A DNA stretch of 64,000 nt from Desulfomonilia bacterium (lineage in GTDB: Bacteria > Desulfobacterota > Desulfomonilia > UBA1062): the NCBI GenBank assembly GCA_036567785.1, contig DATCTV010000023.1, forward strand, positions 62,001 to 126,000, read 5' to 3'. The position numbers and the translations under genes were made by a program. Below the pieces are notes generated by a model that had not been told where the DNA came from, made no database searches, and was given only the letters and a program-made list of their open reading frames with translations. This document shows, piece by piece, positions 34,141-43,093 of this stretch. Position 1 is the first letter of the stretch, and each line of letters opens with the position of its first letter.

Positions 34141-34483
34141 CTAAGCCTCCCTTAATTAATTTGTTATATCCAGGCCGGTTTCTCCTCACCGGACAGGTTC
34201 CTGTCATGCATACAGTCGTGGTTGTGAGCTTAATGAGGATCAGGCCTGATCAGCAATATCGGACATAATATAGAACAATGGCTGTAGAGGCAAACCATAA
34301 AATAATGCCTTTTCGCCCGCTGTAGTTTTGTTGTGACTTTTTATGTTTCATCAGGTATCCGGCGGTTTGATTTTATTGCAAATGAAAATATATTCGGCCT
34401 GATTTATCAAAAAGAATCCGCGGCTTGTCCTTTTGACAGGCCTGTGTTAGGAATTTTTTGGATGAACTACTGGAGGTGTTCCC
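34141..34483. other. Divergent intergenic region, 343 bases
   Basis: This stretch lies between the lipoprotein acylase (minus) and ftsY (plus). It holds no ORF with coding character. Two short palindromes are visible (34193-34204 and 34238-34251). A TTGACA at 34433-34438 lies about 46 bases before ftsY, but no good -10 follows it. Confidence 0.6.
34193..34251. promoter_or_regulatory. Two palindromes upstream of the lipoprotein acylase gene
   Basis: ACAGG-TT-CCTGT (34193-34204) and the perfect 14-base palindrome GATCAGGCCTGATC (34238-34251) lie 53-111 bases upstream of the acylase start. They could be operator half-sites for a dimeric regulator. The chance of a single short palindrome is not negligible. 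Confidence 0.35.
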
Positions 34484-35683
34484 TTGAATTACACGTTTAA
34501 AGCTCACGATTATATCATCTTTATTTTAAGCTATGTCTTCTTCGCCCTTTTTGCAATTGATCTGTCAAACCCGGCATTGCTTCCTGTTGATCTGCCGGCA
34601 TGGATATATCTCGTCATAGCGTTTATTTTAAATGCCTGGGTATTGCCTCTGCCCGGCATACACCCCAGGCTTCCGAAACCTGAAGAACTTCCTCCCGGAC
34701 TGCCGCCTGCGGAAGAGATAAAGGCAATACCTGCGGAAAAGCCTGTCCCGGAAAAAGAGGCGGTATCTGCTCAGAAAAAGCTCGAAAAAGGTCTGGCAAA
34801 GACCCACAAGGGCTTCATAGACAGGATAGCATCCGTTTTCAGCAGGCATGACAGGATCGATGCCGCCGTCTTGAATGAACTGGAAGAAACGCTGGTCGGT
34901 ACGGACATAGGTATAAAGACGGCCTATAAGATATTTGAAGACCTGAAAAAGGACATTGCTTCTGTTGACACTGCAGATGCGGCCATGGAAAAGGTGCGGG
35001 CGGAAATCAGCCGGATTCTTTCTCAAAGGGAAAGGCGCCTTGAAATCAAAGATGAATCAAAGCCGTTTGTCATAATGGTGAGCGGCGTCAACGGCTCGGG
35101 GAAAACCACGACCATTGCGAAGATCGCCTGGCTCCTTAAGAACCAGGGCAGGAGCGTAATCGTTGCAGCGGCGGACACATTCAGAGCGGCCGCAATAGAG
35201 CAGCTCGAACACTGGGCGAACAAGGCAGGCGCGGATTTCATAAAGTCACAGGAAGGGGCGGATCCGACGGCTGTTGCCTATGACGGACTGGAAGCAGCAA
35301 TAAAGAGGGGGCACGACGTGCTCATAATCGATACCGCAGGCAGGCTCCATACGCGCGAGAATCTTATGGAAGAGCTGAAAAAGACTAAACGCGTTCTGGA
35401 CAAAAAAATGCCGGGAGCACCGAATGAAGTGCTGCTTGTTCTCGATGCGACAATCGGGCAGAATGCCATTGAGCAGACGCGCCAGTTCAACAACGCACTC
35501 GGCGTGACCGGCATCGTGCTTACGAAGATGGACGGTTCATCAAAGGGCGGTGTCATTGTAGGCATTGCGGACGAGTTTGACATTCCCATACGTTTTGTGG
35601 GTGTCGGCGAGGCCATGGATGACCTTCAGGAGTTTGACGCCGGGCATTTCGTGGACGCTTTATTCAAAAATAATGTTGACTGA
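34484..35683 (+). CDS. ftsY: Signal recognition particle receptor FtsY with N-terminal membrane hairpin
   Basis: This SRP GTPase docks ribosomes making membrane proteins. The C-terminal NG domain has the P-loop GVNGSGKTTT, the motif ADTFRAAAIEQL, DTAGRLHTRENLMEEL, and TKMDGSSKGG. The first 60 residues are unusual: two hydrophobic segments (YIIFILSYVFFALFAIDL, residues 10-27, and PAWIYLVIAFILNAWVLPL, residues 38-56) form a likely membrane hairpin, followed by a Pro/Glu-rich linker. Well-studied FtsY proteins use an acidic domain with amphipathic helices instead. The start is TTG 34484 with TGGAGG 7 bases upstream. It heads a tight plus-strand operon. Confidence 0.95.
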   Translation: MNYTFKAHDYIIFILSYVFFALFAIDLSNPALLPVDLPAWIYLVIAFILNAWVLPLPGIHPRLPKPEELPPGLPPAEEIKAIPAEKPVPEKEAVSAQKKLEKGLAKTHKGFIDRIASVFSRHDRIDAAVLNELEETLVGTDIGIKTAYKIFEDLKKDIASVDTADAAMEKVRAEISRILSQRERRLEIKDESKPFVIMVSGVNGSGKTTTIAKIAWLLKNQGRSVIVAAADTFRAAAIEQLEHWANKAGADFIKSQEGADPTAVAYDGLEAAIKRGHDVLIIDTAGRLHTRENLMEELKKTKRVLDKKMPGAPNEVLLVLDATIGQNAIEQTRQFNNALGVTGIVLTKMDGSSKGGVIVGIADEFDIPIRFVGVGEAMDDLQEFDAGHFVDALFKNNVD

Positions 35684-35690
35684 GGGGCCG

Positions 35691-36689
35691 ATGATAAAAA
35701 TTCCTGCCGGAAAACTTGCCGGGATATTTGATGCGATGCCCGATAAAAACATTCTCATTATCGGCGACATCATGCTGGATGAGTATATCTGGGGAACGGT
35801 CGAACGCATATCACCCGAGGCGCCCGTGCCTGTTGTTGATGTCAGGGAAGAGACCTTCAGACTGGGCGGGGCCGGCAACGTAGTCAGGAATTTGAGCAGC
35901 CTCAAGGCAGGCGTGCAGATATTTTCAGTCATCGGAGATGACAGGCAGGGCGACAACATATTAAGCCTGCTCAGTGATGAGGGTGTTAGTCCGGACGGCC
36001 TCATCAGGGATGTTTCCAGAAAGACAATAGTCAAGACACGTATTATCGCCCACACGCAGCAGGTCGTCAGGATAGACAAGGAAGACAGGGAACACATATC
36101 GGATGACAACAGAAAGGCCCTGTTGTCGGCGGTAAAGGAAAAGATGAACAAAGCCGATGCCGTTGTCCTTTCCGATTACGGAAAAGGGCTGCTCAGCGTG
36201 GGACTCATTGCAGATATAATCGCCGAGGCCGGCAGATACGGACTGCTCGTGAGTGTTGATCCCAAAGAAAGGAATTTCCCGCATTACAAGAATGCAGGGA
36301 TCATTACACCCAACAAGAAGGAGCTTGCCTTCGGCGCAGGCATGACGATTTCTTCGGAAAGGGACATGGCGGAAGCCGCGGGCAGGATATTTGATATGCT
36401 CGGATGCGGAATGATCCTCGCAACTCGCGGGGCAGAGGGCATGAGCCTTTTTATGAGCAGGGACAATGTGACCCATATCCCTACTGCTGCAAAGACCGTG
36501 TTTGATGTAACAGGCGCCGGCGACACAGTAATATCGGTGTTTACGCTTGCAAGCGCAACAGGAGCGACACCGGTCGAGGCGGCCGCGATAGCCAATATTG
36601 CGGCGGGAATAGTTGTTGGAGAGATCGGTGCAGCGACGGTAGACTTTGAGATGTTGAAGCAAATCTGCATGGAGGAGCTTGGTGGGTAG
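35691..36689 (+). CDS. rfaE1: D-glycero-beta-D-manno-heptose-7-phosphate kinase
   Basis: This 332-residue PfkB-family sugar kinase phosphorylates heptose-7-phosphate at C1 in the route to ADP-heptose for the lipopolysaccharide core. It has the early motif LIIGDIMLDEYIWGTVERISP, the GGAGNVVRNL substrate loop, and the catalytic DVTGAGDT near the end. The cytidylyltransferase-like half of bifunctional HldE is missing, so this is the separate kinase form. ATG 35691 was chosen with GAGGGG upstream, seven bases after the ftsY stop. The gene overlaps the DUF4416 gene. Its presence implies a heptose-containing outer membrane. Confidence 0.93.
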   Translation: MIKIPAGKLAGIFDAMPDKNILIIGDIMLDEYIWGTVERISPEAPVPVVDVREETFRLGGAGNVVRNLSSLKAGVQIFSVIGDDRQGDNILSLLSDEGVSPDGLIRDVSRKTIVKTRIIAHTQQVVRIDKEDREHISDDNRKALLSAVKEKMNKADAVVLSDYGKGLLSVGLIADIIAEAGRYGLLVSVDPKERNFPHYKNAGIITPNKKELAFGAGMTISSERDMAEAAGRIFDMLGCGMILATRGAEGMSLFMSRDNVTHIPTAAKTVFDVTGAGDTVISVFTLASATGATPVEAAAIANIAAGIVVGEIGAATVDFEMLKQICMEELGG

Positions 36690-37209
36690 CATACGGCTTC
36701 CCAGGGACGTGATGTTGTTTTCCAGCATTATCTACCGGCATTATCCGGATGATGTGATGGCTTTTCTTGAAAAGGAATTCGGAGACACGATTTATCAGAG
36801 TGATGAACTGCCGTTTGATTATACGAATTATTATGAAGCGGAAATGGGCCCGGGGCTGAAAAGGATGATAGTCGCTTTTAAGAGGCTTGTCCCGAGAGAT
36901 TTCATGCCTGAAGCGAAAATCAGGTCGAATGAAATTGAAGACAAGTTTCTGACCGAAGGGAAAAGAGGTATAAATATTGATCCGGGAATCCTCTCTCTTG
37001 AGAATGTATGTCTGGCAACGACGAAACCCTACAGCCACCGTATATATCTTTCCCGCGGCATATGGGCTGAAGTGACATTGATTTACAAAGGGGATACGTA
37101 TTCAAGCCTTGAATGGACATATCCTGATTATGCTTCGGATAAACTCAGGGCGGTCTTCAAAGAGATAAGAAATATTTATAAAGGGAGGCTCAGATGCCAG
37201 GCAGCATGA
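36682..37209 (+). CDS. DUF4416 family protein
   Basis: This 175-residue protein has no known function. It has the family pattern VMLFSSIIYRHYPDDVMAFLE at the N-terminus, DYTNYYEAEMGPGLKRMIVA, and NIDPGILSLENVCLATTK. GTG 36682 was chosen as the start: GGAGGAG lies 4-5 bases upstream, and later ATG codons would cut the conserved N-terminal strand. It overlaps the end of the heptose kinase gene by eight bases and the start of yicC by 16. The steady position among housekeeping genes suggests a core role in this group of bacteria. Confidence 0.85.
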   Translation: MGSIRLPRDVMLFSSIIYRHYPDDVMAFLEKEFGDTIYQSDELPFDYTNYYEAEMGPGLKRMIVAFKRLVPRDFMPEAKIRSNEIEDKFLTEGKRGINIDPGILSLENVCLATTKPYSHRIYLSRGIWAEVTLIYKGDTYSSLEWTYPDYASDKLRAVFKEIRNIYKGRLRCQAA

Positions 37210-38051
37210 CAGGCTACGGCCATGCGGAAGAGGGAGGCTATTCAGTAGAAATAAAAGGATTGAACAACAGGTATAAGGATATCCGGGTGAAACTGCCGCG
37301 AGACATGAACCCGATTGAAATGCAGGTTCGTTCGGCAGTTTCCGATGCGATACATAGAGGAAAGGCGGATGTGATAATAACCAGAAACATTGTCGAGGCT
37401 GAAAAGCAGGGGCTAAATATAAACTGGGATTATGCAAAAGCTGTTTTTGAAGATTTGAGGACAATGGCCGGACATTTCGGGGGAGAGCCCTCTTTCAGGG
37501 ATGTAATTGCAGTTCCGGGCGTAACAGGTGAAGAAGAGAAAAGGGTGGAGGAACTGTGGGCATTGATCAGCCCTGTCCTTGAAAAGGCATTGAAAGGTTT
37601 CCTTGATTCAAGGATGGAAGAGGGGGAAAAGCTGGGGAGGGATATGGCCGAGAGGATACAGGTTCTTGAAGGCATACGCCTCTCGATTGAGAAGGCTTCG
37701 CAAGGGATGCCTGAAATATTTGCCGAGAGACTTCACTCGAATATCAATATCCTGCTGCAGGGCAAGCCCCAGGTTGATGAGATAAGGCTTGCACAGGAGA
37801 TTGCAATAATGGCCGAACGGTGCGATATAACGGAAGAGGTGGTGAGGCTTAAGAGCCATTTCGATGTCTTCAGACAGACGCTTAAATCGGCAAATGCGGC
37901 AGGCAGGAGGCTCGAATTCATTCTCCAGGAGATAAACAGGGAATTCAATACCATAGGTTCGAAGTCTCAGGATACCTCCATCAGCATTTTTGTTATAGAT
38001 GCAAAGACCGAGCTAGAGAAGATAAGGGAACAGCTGCAGAATATTGAATAA
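37194..38051 (+). CDS. yicC: YicC family endoribonuclease-like protein
   Basis: This 285-residue cytoplasmic protein begins [20 protein letters not shown] and ends with the conserved [15 protein letters not shown] and a basic/acidic helix. YicC proteins are known in enteric bacteria to affect RNA decay, with nuclease activity reported. GGGAGG precedes the ATG, which lies inside the end of the DUF4416 gene. The order yicC-remA-gmk that follows is conserved across many bacteria. Confidence 0.94.
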   Translation: MPGSMTGYGHAEEGGYSVEIKGLNNRYKDIRVKLPRDMNPIEMQVRSAVSDAIHRGKADVIITRNIVEAEKQGLNINWDYAKAVFEDLRTMAGHFGGEPSFRDVIAVPGVTGEEEKRVEELWALISPVLEKALKGFLDSRMEEGEKLGRDMAERIQVLEGIRLSIEKASQGMPEIFAERLHSNINILLQGKPQVDEIRLAQEIAIMAERCDITEEVVRLKSHFDVFRQTLKSANAAGRRLEFILQEINREFNTIGSKSQDTSISIFVIDAKTELEKIREQLQNIE

Positions 38052-38070
38052 AATTTTTAAGGGGTGTTTC

Positions 38071-38364
38071 ATGGCCAGAAACGAGAGCAAGCTTTTGAAT
38101 ATAGGTTTTAACAACGGTGTAGTTTCGAACAGGATCATTGCCATTGTGAATCCGGCTTCATCTCCGATGAAAAGGCTTCGCGAAGATGCAAAGGAAAGGG
38201 GACAGCTTATCGATGCGACACAGGGAAGAAAAACCCGTTCGATAATAATAACCGACAGTTCGCATGTCATCCTTAGCGCAATCCAGTCGGAGACCATTGC
38301 AAACAGACTCAACGAAGGAGCCCTCAGGGAAGAGGACAGGCTGGCGGTAAAGGAGCAGGATTGA
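38071..38364 (+). CDS. remA: DUF370/RemA family regulatory protein
   Basis: This 97-residue protein matches RemA ([20 protein letters not shown], then [20 protein letters not shown]). In Bacillus the homologue is a DNA-binding activator of biofilm matrix genes; in other bacteria the target is mostly unknown. ATG 38071 with AGGGG upstream was chosen over the in-frame TTG at 38044, which overlaps yicC. The gene overlaps the gmk start by four bases. RemA forms ring-like oligomers in its characterised relatives. Confidence 0.92.
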   Translation: MARNESKLLNIGFNNGVVSNRIIAIVNPASSPMKRLREDAKERGQLIDATQGRKTRSIIITDSSHVILSAIQSETIANRLNEGALREEDRLAVKEQD

Positions 38365-38957
38365 GGATATTCATCTCCGGACCCTCGGGGGTCGGCAAAA
38401 CAACAATAATCGGGGAGCTGCTTCAGCGCCATCCCGAAATAGTCCTGTCAATCTCATATACAACCCGCACTCCCAGGCCCTCTGAACTCAACGGCAGGGA
38501 ATATTTCTTTGTTCAGAAACCTGAGTTTGAAAAAATGATTTCAGAATCGGGTTTTCTTGAATGGGCGCATGTACATAAGGACTACTACGGGACATCTGTC
38601 AAATGGGTTGATGAAATGGAAAAACAAGGGAGGAGCATACTCTTCGATATCGATGTGCAGGGCGTGAGACAGGCCAAAGCGGGAGGTTCCGAAGGCCTTT
38701 ATATAATGATTATCCCGCCTGATATGGCCGAACTAGAAAAGCGTCTTGTAGGCAGGGGAACAGAGGACAGGAAAACGCTTGCAATAAGGCTTGATAATGC
38801 GAAAAAGGAGCTTTGCTGCTGGGAGATGTATGACTACATTGTTGTCAATGATTCCCTTCATAAAGCTCTTAAGGATATTGAAACGATTATCACGGCCTAT
38901 TCAATGACGGCAAAACAGACCGCCGGGAGGATATCATGGCTGCAAAAGATAAAATAA
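38361..38957 (+). CDS. gmk: Guanylate kinase
   Basis: This 198-residue enzyme phosphorylates GMP to GDP. It has the P-loop [10 protein letters not shown] at residues 7-16, [20 protein letters not shown] for GMP binding, and [11 protein letters not shown]. The start is TTG 38361, with AGGAG just upstream and the remA stop overlapping it. The length is typical. The end overlaps pyrF. Confidence 0.96.
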   Translation: MRIFISGPSGVGKTTIIGELLQRHPEIVLSISYTTRTPRPSELNGREYFFVQKPEFEKMISESGFLEWAHVHKDYYGTSVKWVDEMEKQGRSILFDIDVQGVRQAKAGGSEGLYIMIIPPDMAELEKRLVGRGTEDRKTLAIRLDNAKKELCCWEMYDYIVVNDSLHKALKDIETIITAYSMTAKQTAGRISWLQKIK

Positions 38958-39655
38958 TCTTTGCTCTGGATGTTGCGGATACTGATGAGGCCGCTAAATG
39001 GGTATCAGTTCTCAAAGGCCGGGTGGGCTTCTTCAAAATCGGTCTGGAGCTTTTCACTGCAGCAGGCCCTGATGTGGTCGGTATGGTCAAGGAAGCGGGA
39101 ATAAAGGTTTTTCTCGATCTTAAATTTCATGACATACCGAATACGGTAGCCGGTGCGGTCAGATCGGCGGTAAGGCTGGGTGTCGACATGATGACCCTTC
39201 ACCTTTCAGGCGGCAGAGCTATGATTGCAGCAGGCGTTGAAGCAGCCCGTGAAGAGTCGGCCAATCTCGGTATAAAGAGGCCGAAAATTATCGGTGTCAG
39301 CGTGCTCACTTCGCTTGGCGACTCGGATATGAGAGAGCTCGGGTTCAGGGCGAATGCAGTGGAGCAGGTCACGACACTTCTCGAGGTCGCATTGAAATCA
39401 GGTGCTGACGGCATGGTATGCTCGGCAGCCGATCTTGACCGCATAAAGCCCCTTGCGCCGAAAGGTTTTACAATCATAACTCCGGGCATAAGACCCGCCG
39501 GGGCTGACAAAGGTGACCAGTCAAGGATTGCAACCCCGGCTTCTGCAATAAAGGCCGGTTCGAGCCTGCTCGTAATCGGAAGACCCATAAGCGCGGCGGC
39601 TGATCCGGTGAAGGCAGTCGAGATGATTGTATCTGAAATTGAGACTGCCGCCTGA
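38936..39655 (+). CDS. pyrF: Orotidine 5'-phosphate decarboxylase
   Basis: This 239-residue enzyme makes UMP, the last step of pyrimidine synthesis. The signature DLKFHDIPNTV holds the catalytic Lys-Asp pair, and FALDVAD, GLELFTAAGP and TPGIRPAG are the other phosphate and substrate loops of the TIM barrel. GGGAGG precedes the ATG inside the gmk gene. No other pyrimidine genes are adjacent. Confidence 0.97.
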   Translation: MAAKDKIIFALDVADTDEAAKWVSVLKGRVGFFKIGLELFTAAGPDVVGMVKEAGIKVFLDLKFHDIPNTVAGAVRSAVRLGVDMMTLHLSGGRAMIAAGVEAAREESANLGIKRPKIIGVSVLTSLGDSDMRELGFRANAVEQVTTLLEVALKSGADGMVCSAADLDRIKPLAPKGFTIITPGIRPAGADKGDQSRIATPASAIKAGSSLLVIGRPISAAADPVKAVEMIVSEIETAA

Positions 39656-39684
39656 AAAGAGTTGCGCCTGAATCATTAAGAGTG

Positions 39685-40473
39685 ATGTACAGAAATTTAT
39701 TTGCCGCATGTCTGTTGTTATCAATTGGATTCCACGTGATAATTGCAGGCCTTGTAATAGCGTATAAACCTGCAGGTAAGCGCCTGCCTTTTGTTTTTGT
39801 TCAGAATGTGAGCCTTGTGGAATCTCTCAGATCAGGAACTGATGCCATAAAGAAATCCGGAGAAGATAAAACTGTCTGGAAAATTCCGGGACCTGAAAAA
39901 GTTGATACGGCATCAGGGCCGGAAAATGTGCAGTCCGTAAGAGGTTCCTCTTACATGAAAGAAGCGCTTGATGCGCAGGCCCATGATGTTTCAGAAATAT
40001 CTCGATCAGGGAACGTTTACACAAATCCGGCAAACGAAAAGGGAGGGGAAGCTCTGGAAGCCGGTACTGCAGGGCAGGGAACAAAAGGCGCAAACGGAGA
40101 AAATGAGTATGCCCTTGCAGGAGGCGCCCCGGGCGGCATTCAATACGACGTTACAAAGGCGCGTCTGCTTAAGGCTCCTGATATCCGGTATGACGAGATA
40201 TCAAGGAGACGCGGTGAAGAAGGCAGCGTCAGCATAGACCTTGAAATTGACAAATCCGGCAATCCCAGGAACGTTAAGATCAAACGGTCTTCCGGTTATC
40301 CGAGACTGGACAGGGTTGCCATGAACGGAATAAGCTCCTCTAGATTTTCGCCTACGATGAAAAGCGGCAGGCCGGTTGATTCAGAGGTCGAATTCACAAT
40401 AATATTCAGGCTTGATGACATACGTACCGGATTGAAGGTTGTCGAAGACGATAAGGTTAATATTCTGGAATAA
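39685..40473 (+). CDS. TonB-like energy transducer protein
   Basis: This protein of about 262 residues has one N-terminal membrane anchor (LFAACLLLSIGFHVIIAGLVIAY split across residues 5-27), a long flexible Gly/Ser/Glu-rich linker, and a C-terminal TonB domain (GEEGSVSIDLEIDKSGNPRN, then SSGYPRLDRVAM and SSRFSPTM). It would link the proton gradient to outer-membrane transporters together with ExbB/ExbD proteins that are not in the window. ATG 39685 is used; GTG 39682 directly precedes it. The linker has no Pro-rich repeats, unlike enteric TonB. Confidence 0.85.
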   Translation: MYRNLFAACLLLSIGFHVIIAGLVIAYKPAGKRLPFVFVQNVSLVESLRSGTDAIKKSGEDKTVWKIPGPEKVDTASGPENVQSVRGSSYMKEALDAQAHDVSEISRSGNVYTNPANEKGGEALEAGTAGQGTKGANGENEYALAGGAPGGIQYDVTKARLLKAPDIRYDEISRRRGEEGSVSIDLEIDKSGNPRNVKIKRSSGYPRLDRVAMNGISSSRFSPTMKSGRPVDSEVEFTIIFRLDDIRTGLKVVEDDKVNILE

Positions 40474-40549
40474 GCTGGTTAATGAAATTAACTTTAATAA
40501 TTCAGAAGACTTAAGCGGAAATCTATCGGAAATTTATTTTAAAGCATTT

Positions 40550-41602
40550 TTATGTACCGTCTTTTTCGTAAAAGGTCTCTTCATAGATATTCCATGCGGT
40601 AATGAAGAGCGAGGCGACAATCGGGCCTATTATGAAGCCGATTATGCCGAAAAGGCTCAAGCCGCCGAGTGTGCTGAAAAGTATCATCAGTTCGTGCATC
40701 TCGGTATCCCTTCCCACAAGCCAGGGTCTCATCAGATTATCTATGCTGCCGACGACAATGCTGCAAAAGAGCAGAAGGATTACGGCCTTTATAATGTGCC
40801 CTGTCAGTGCCAGGATGATTACTGCAGGAAACCATACGATGGCTGTTCCCACTACTGGAATAATCGAGGCGAAGGCCATTACGGTTCCCCAGAATAGAGC
40901 ACTGTCAATACCCATGAAAGCGAATGCAATGCCCTGAAGTCCTCCCTGAACTATACCTATGACGAGCGTTCCTTTAATCGCCGCGCGGGATACCGATGTA
41001 AATCTGTCAAGGATTCTTTCCATGGAGCTTTCAGCAAGCGGTATGTAGGAGACTATTTTTTTCAGCATGACTGAACCTTCGCTCAAGAAAAAGAACATTG
41101 CATAGAGAAATAAAAAGAACTGGAAAACAAAACTGATTGTCTTGAGTGTAAAGGTTGATGCACCGGAAACCAGTATATTGCTTATCTTACTTACAAATTC
41201 GCCTGCTTTTTCAAGAATGACGGTATGGTAGTTTTCAAGAAGATTGAACTGAGGATAATATTGAGTAATCCTTTCAAAGGCATTCGGCTGGTTCATCCAC
41301 TGGTCAATCCAGGGTTTTACATTGGCGCTTATTTTAACGGCCTCATTTGCAACCATTCCCAGCAGCACGCCAATGGGAATGAAGAAAATAAGGAATATTG
41401 TTGCTATTGTGATGAACGATGCAAGATTCTTTCTGCCTCTGACGCATCGGCATATGAAGCCGTATAAAGGCTGCGAAAGGGATGAGAAGATGGCGGCAAG
41501 AAAGATCGCCATGAGAAAATCCCGTATCATGTAAAAAAAAAGTGCCGTTACGGCTATTATGAAGAGAAGTACCAGGATCTTGTTGAGAGTAAACCGTTCC
41601 AT
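40550..41602 (-). CDS. AI-2E family (PerM/YdiK-like) membrane permease
   Basis: This 350-residue inner-membrane protein has the family layout: two early helices, a periplasmic or cytosolic helical stretch (about residues 75-150), and a bundle of later helices with GIVQGGLQGIAFAFMGIDSALFWG and RPWLVGRDTEMHELMILFSTLGGL. Members of this family move varied solutes; the autoinducer-2 role of the founding name does not hold for most. It converges with the TonB-like gene. A terminator hairpin lies just upstream, so it has its own promoter. Confidence 0.92.
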   Translation of the reverse strand: MERFTLNKILVLLFIIAVTALFFYMIRDFLMAIFLAAIFSSLSQPLYGFICRCVRGRKNLASFITIATIFLIFFIPIGVLLGMVANEAVKISANVKPWIDQWMNQPNAFERITQYYPQFNLLENYHTVILEKAGEFVSKISNILVSGASTFTLKTISFVFQFFLFLYAMFFFLSEGSVMLKKIVSYIPLAESSMERILDRFTSVSRAAIKGTLVIGIVQGGLQGIAFAFMGIDSALFWGTVMAFASIIPVVGTAIVWFPAVIILALTGHIIKAVILLLFCSIVVGSIDNLMRPWLVGRDTEMHELMILFSTLGGLSLFGIIGFIIGPIVASLFITAWNIYEETFYEKDGT

Positions 41603-41623
41603 GAATCATATCATCGGAAGATA

Positions 41624-41650
41624 AAGAGGCGGACTTTAAATCCGCCTCTT
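41624..41650 (-). terminator. Terminator of the FadL operon
   Basis: AAGAGGCGGA pairs perfectly with TCCGCCTCTT (10 base pairs, 7-base loop), 15 bases after the stop of the first FadL-like gene on the minus strand. TTATCTT follows on that strand, giving a modest T tract. It separates the FadL genes from the permease gene. Confidence 0.8.
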
Positions 41651-41664
41651 AGTAAATCAATGTG

Positions 41665-43071
41665 CTACCAGGCAATGTTTAGATTCAAGCCTCCGGCTAT
41701 GGCGCTGCCTTTGACTTCGTAACTGACCTGATTTGCCCAGCTCTGGCCTGATATGCCGTTCTTATACACGGTTATTTCCTTCAGCTTCTGATATTGAAGC
41801 ACGCCTTCGACTTTGAGGGGCTGTTTGAAAAGATTCCACCATGGAAATATGAACTGATATCCTGCACCGAGCGAGAAGGTATTCTTATCAAGGTCTATGT
41901 AATTTGAAACCCTGCCGGACTGATCTGGAATCGGGGACGGCTGATAGGCATAGCCTGCATTTATGCTCAGATTCTTTATCCCTTTGTATGATACGCCTAC
42001 ACGATAGTTTGTCGTATCGCTGAAGTCAGGGTCCGGATATCCGTTTATGCTGTCGGTGTATGACAGGCCGTACTTGCTCCATCTCTGGCGGTTCGCCTCG
42101 ACTGAAACAAGTATGGGGTCGGTATCGACAGCCAGACCCAGTGAATATTCTTCAGGTGTGAAATACGCATTCATGTCCAGCATCATGGGCATGGTATATG
42201 TTAGCCCGCCTATATCCAGAACCGTTGTTACAGGAATGGGGCCAAGCTTGAGTTCCTGCTCATCACGCCAGGAGAACCCCAGTTTTATCTTTGTATTGAG
42301 TGTTTGTTCAAGTGCGGGGGTGCACAGCAAGAGACCGGCGGTCGGTACATAATCGAATACGGCGCCGAATTCAGACTGGGCTTCGACATCCTGATAGCTG
42401 TTGTAAGGGCTGTCACCCGACCCGCCGCTGAAGAGGCCGTTTACATAAAATGTTCCGGGTCCGTGGAGCATTGCTTGAATTCCTGCGCCTATATAGGCTA
42501 TATCCTTGACAGCTTCTATCCCGAGCCCTGCAGCCAGCGTGATACGGTTAATGTCATCCCCATACCTGATGAAATGAGGCTGGTCCGGCGGCCAGTCATG
42601 AATCCTGTATGATACGTCGCCCATTTCGGGAATGGCAGCGGTAATTCCAAGCTGAACATGGAATGGCAGTTTGACTATCCTGTTGATATCCATCATGAGG
42701 CCGATGACAGGTATGCCGAGATTGAGTCCGTTGGCCGCTGTTGCTTCGGTCGGGTCATTCCTGATGCCTGAATCAATGTTGTTGGGATTGTTGTATATCT
42801 TAAGCGACCCGCCGCTTAGCTTATCGACTTTTATACTGGGGGATGTGTACAGATATTGGATTGACAGCCCGAAATCCTTGCTCTGTGCAAGGCCTGCCGG
42901 GTTGTAATATGCGGCGGAGAAATCATCCGCAACAGCAGTGAAAGCTCCACCCAGTGAGATTGCCCTGTTGCCCAGGCCGTATGTGTCTGCATAGCTGGAA
43001 GCGAAAACCGGAGAGCTGCACACAACGGCTGCAAAAATTACCGATATATAAAGGATTGTTTTGTTTTTCAT
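41665..43071 (-). CDS. OmpP1/FadL/TodX family outer membrane transporter (downstream copy)
   Basis: This outer-membrane barrel of 468 residues has a signal peptide (ILYISVIFAAVVCSSPVFAS) and the FadL N-terminal hatch motif GNRAISLGGAFTAVADDFSA followed by YYNPAGLA. It ends in GGLNLNIAW, with a C-terminal aromatic residue as barrels require. FadL proteins take up long-chain fatty acids, alkanes or aromatics. ATG 43071 was chosen with AAGGAT upstream; the frame is open to 43137 but that would put extra residues before the signal peptide. It is a paralogue of the gene just upstream, separated by 22 bases. Confidence 0.92.
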   Translation of the reverse strand: MKNKTILYISVIFAAVVCSSPVFASSYADTYGLGNRAISLGGAFTAVADDFSAAYYNPAGLAQSKDFGLSIQYLYTSPSIKVDKLSGGSLKIYNNPNNIDSGIRNDPTEATAANGLNLGIPVIGLMMDINRIVKLPFHVQLGITAAIPEMGDVSYRIHDWPPDQPHFIRYGDDINRITLAAGLGIEAVKDIAYIGAGIQAMLHGPGTFYVNGLFSGGSGDSPYNSYQDVEAQSEFGAVFDYVPTAGLLLCTPALEQTLNTKIKLGFSWRDEQELKLGPIPVTTVLDIGGLTYTMPMMLDMNAYFTPEEYSLGLAVDTDPILVSVEANRQRWSKYGLSYTDSINGYPDPDFSDTTNYRVGVSYKGIKNLSINAGYAYQPSPIPDQSGRVSNYIDLDKNTFSLGAGYQFIFPWWNLFKQPLKVEGVLQYQKLKEITVYKNGISGQSWANQVSYEVKGSAIAGGLNLNIAW

Positions 43072-43093
43072 CGTCTTATCCTTCTTCATTGTA

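Noticed and set aside
35961-36728. 255-codon open frame opposite the heptose kinase gene
   Set aside because: The kinase has all PfkB motifs; the antisense frame is Cys/Arg/His-rich with no family pattern.
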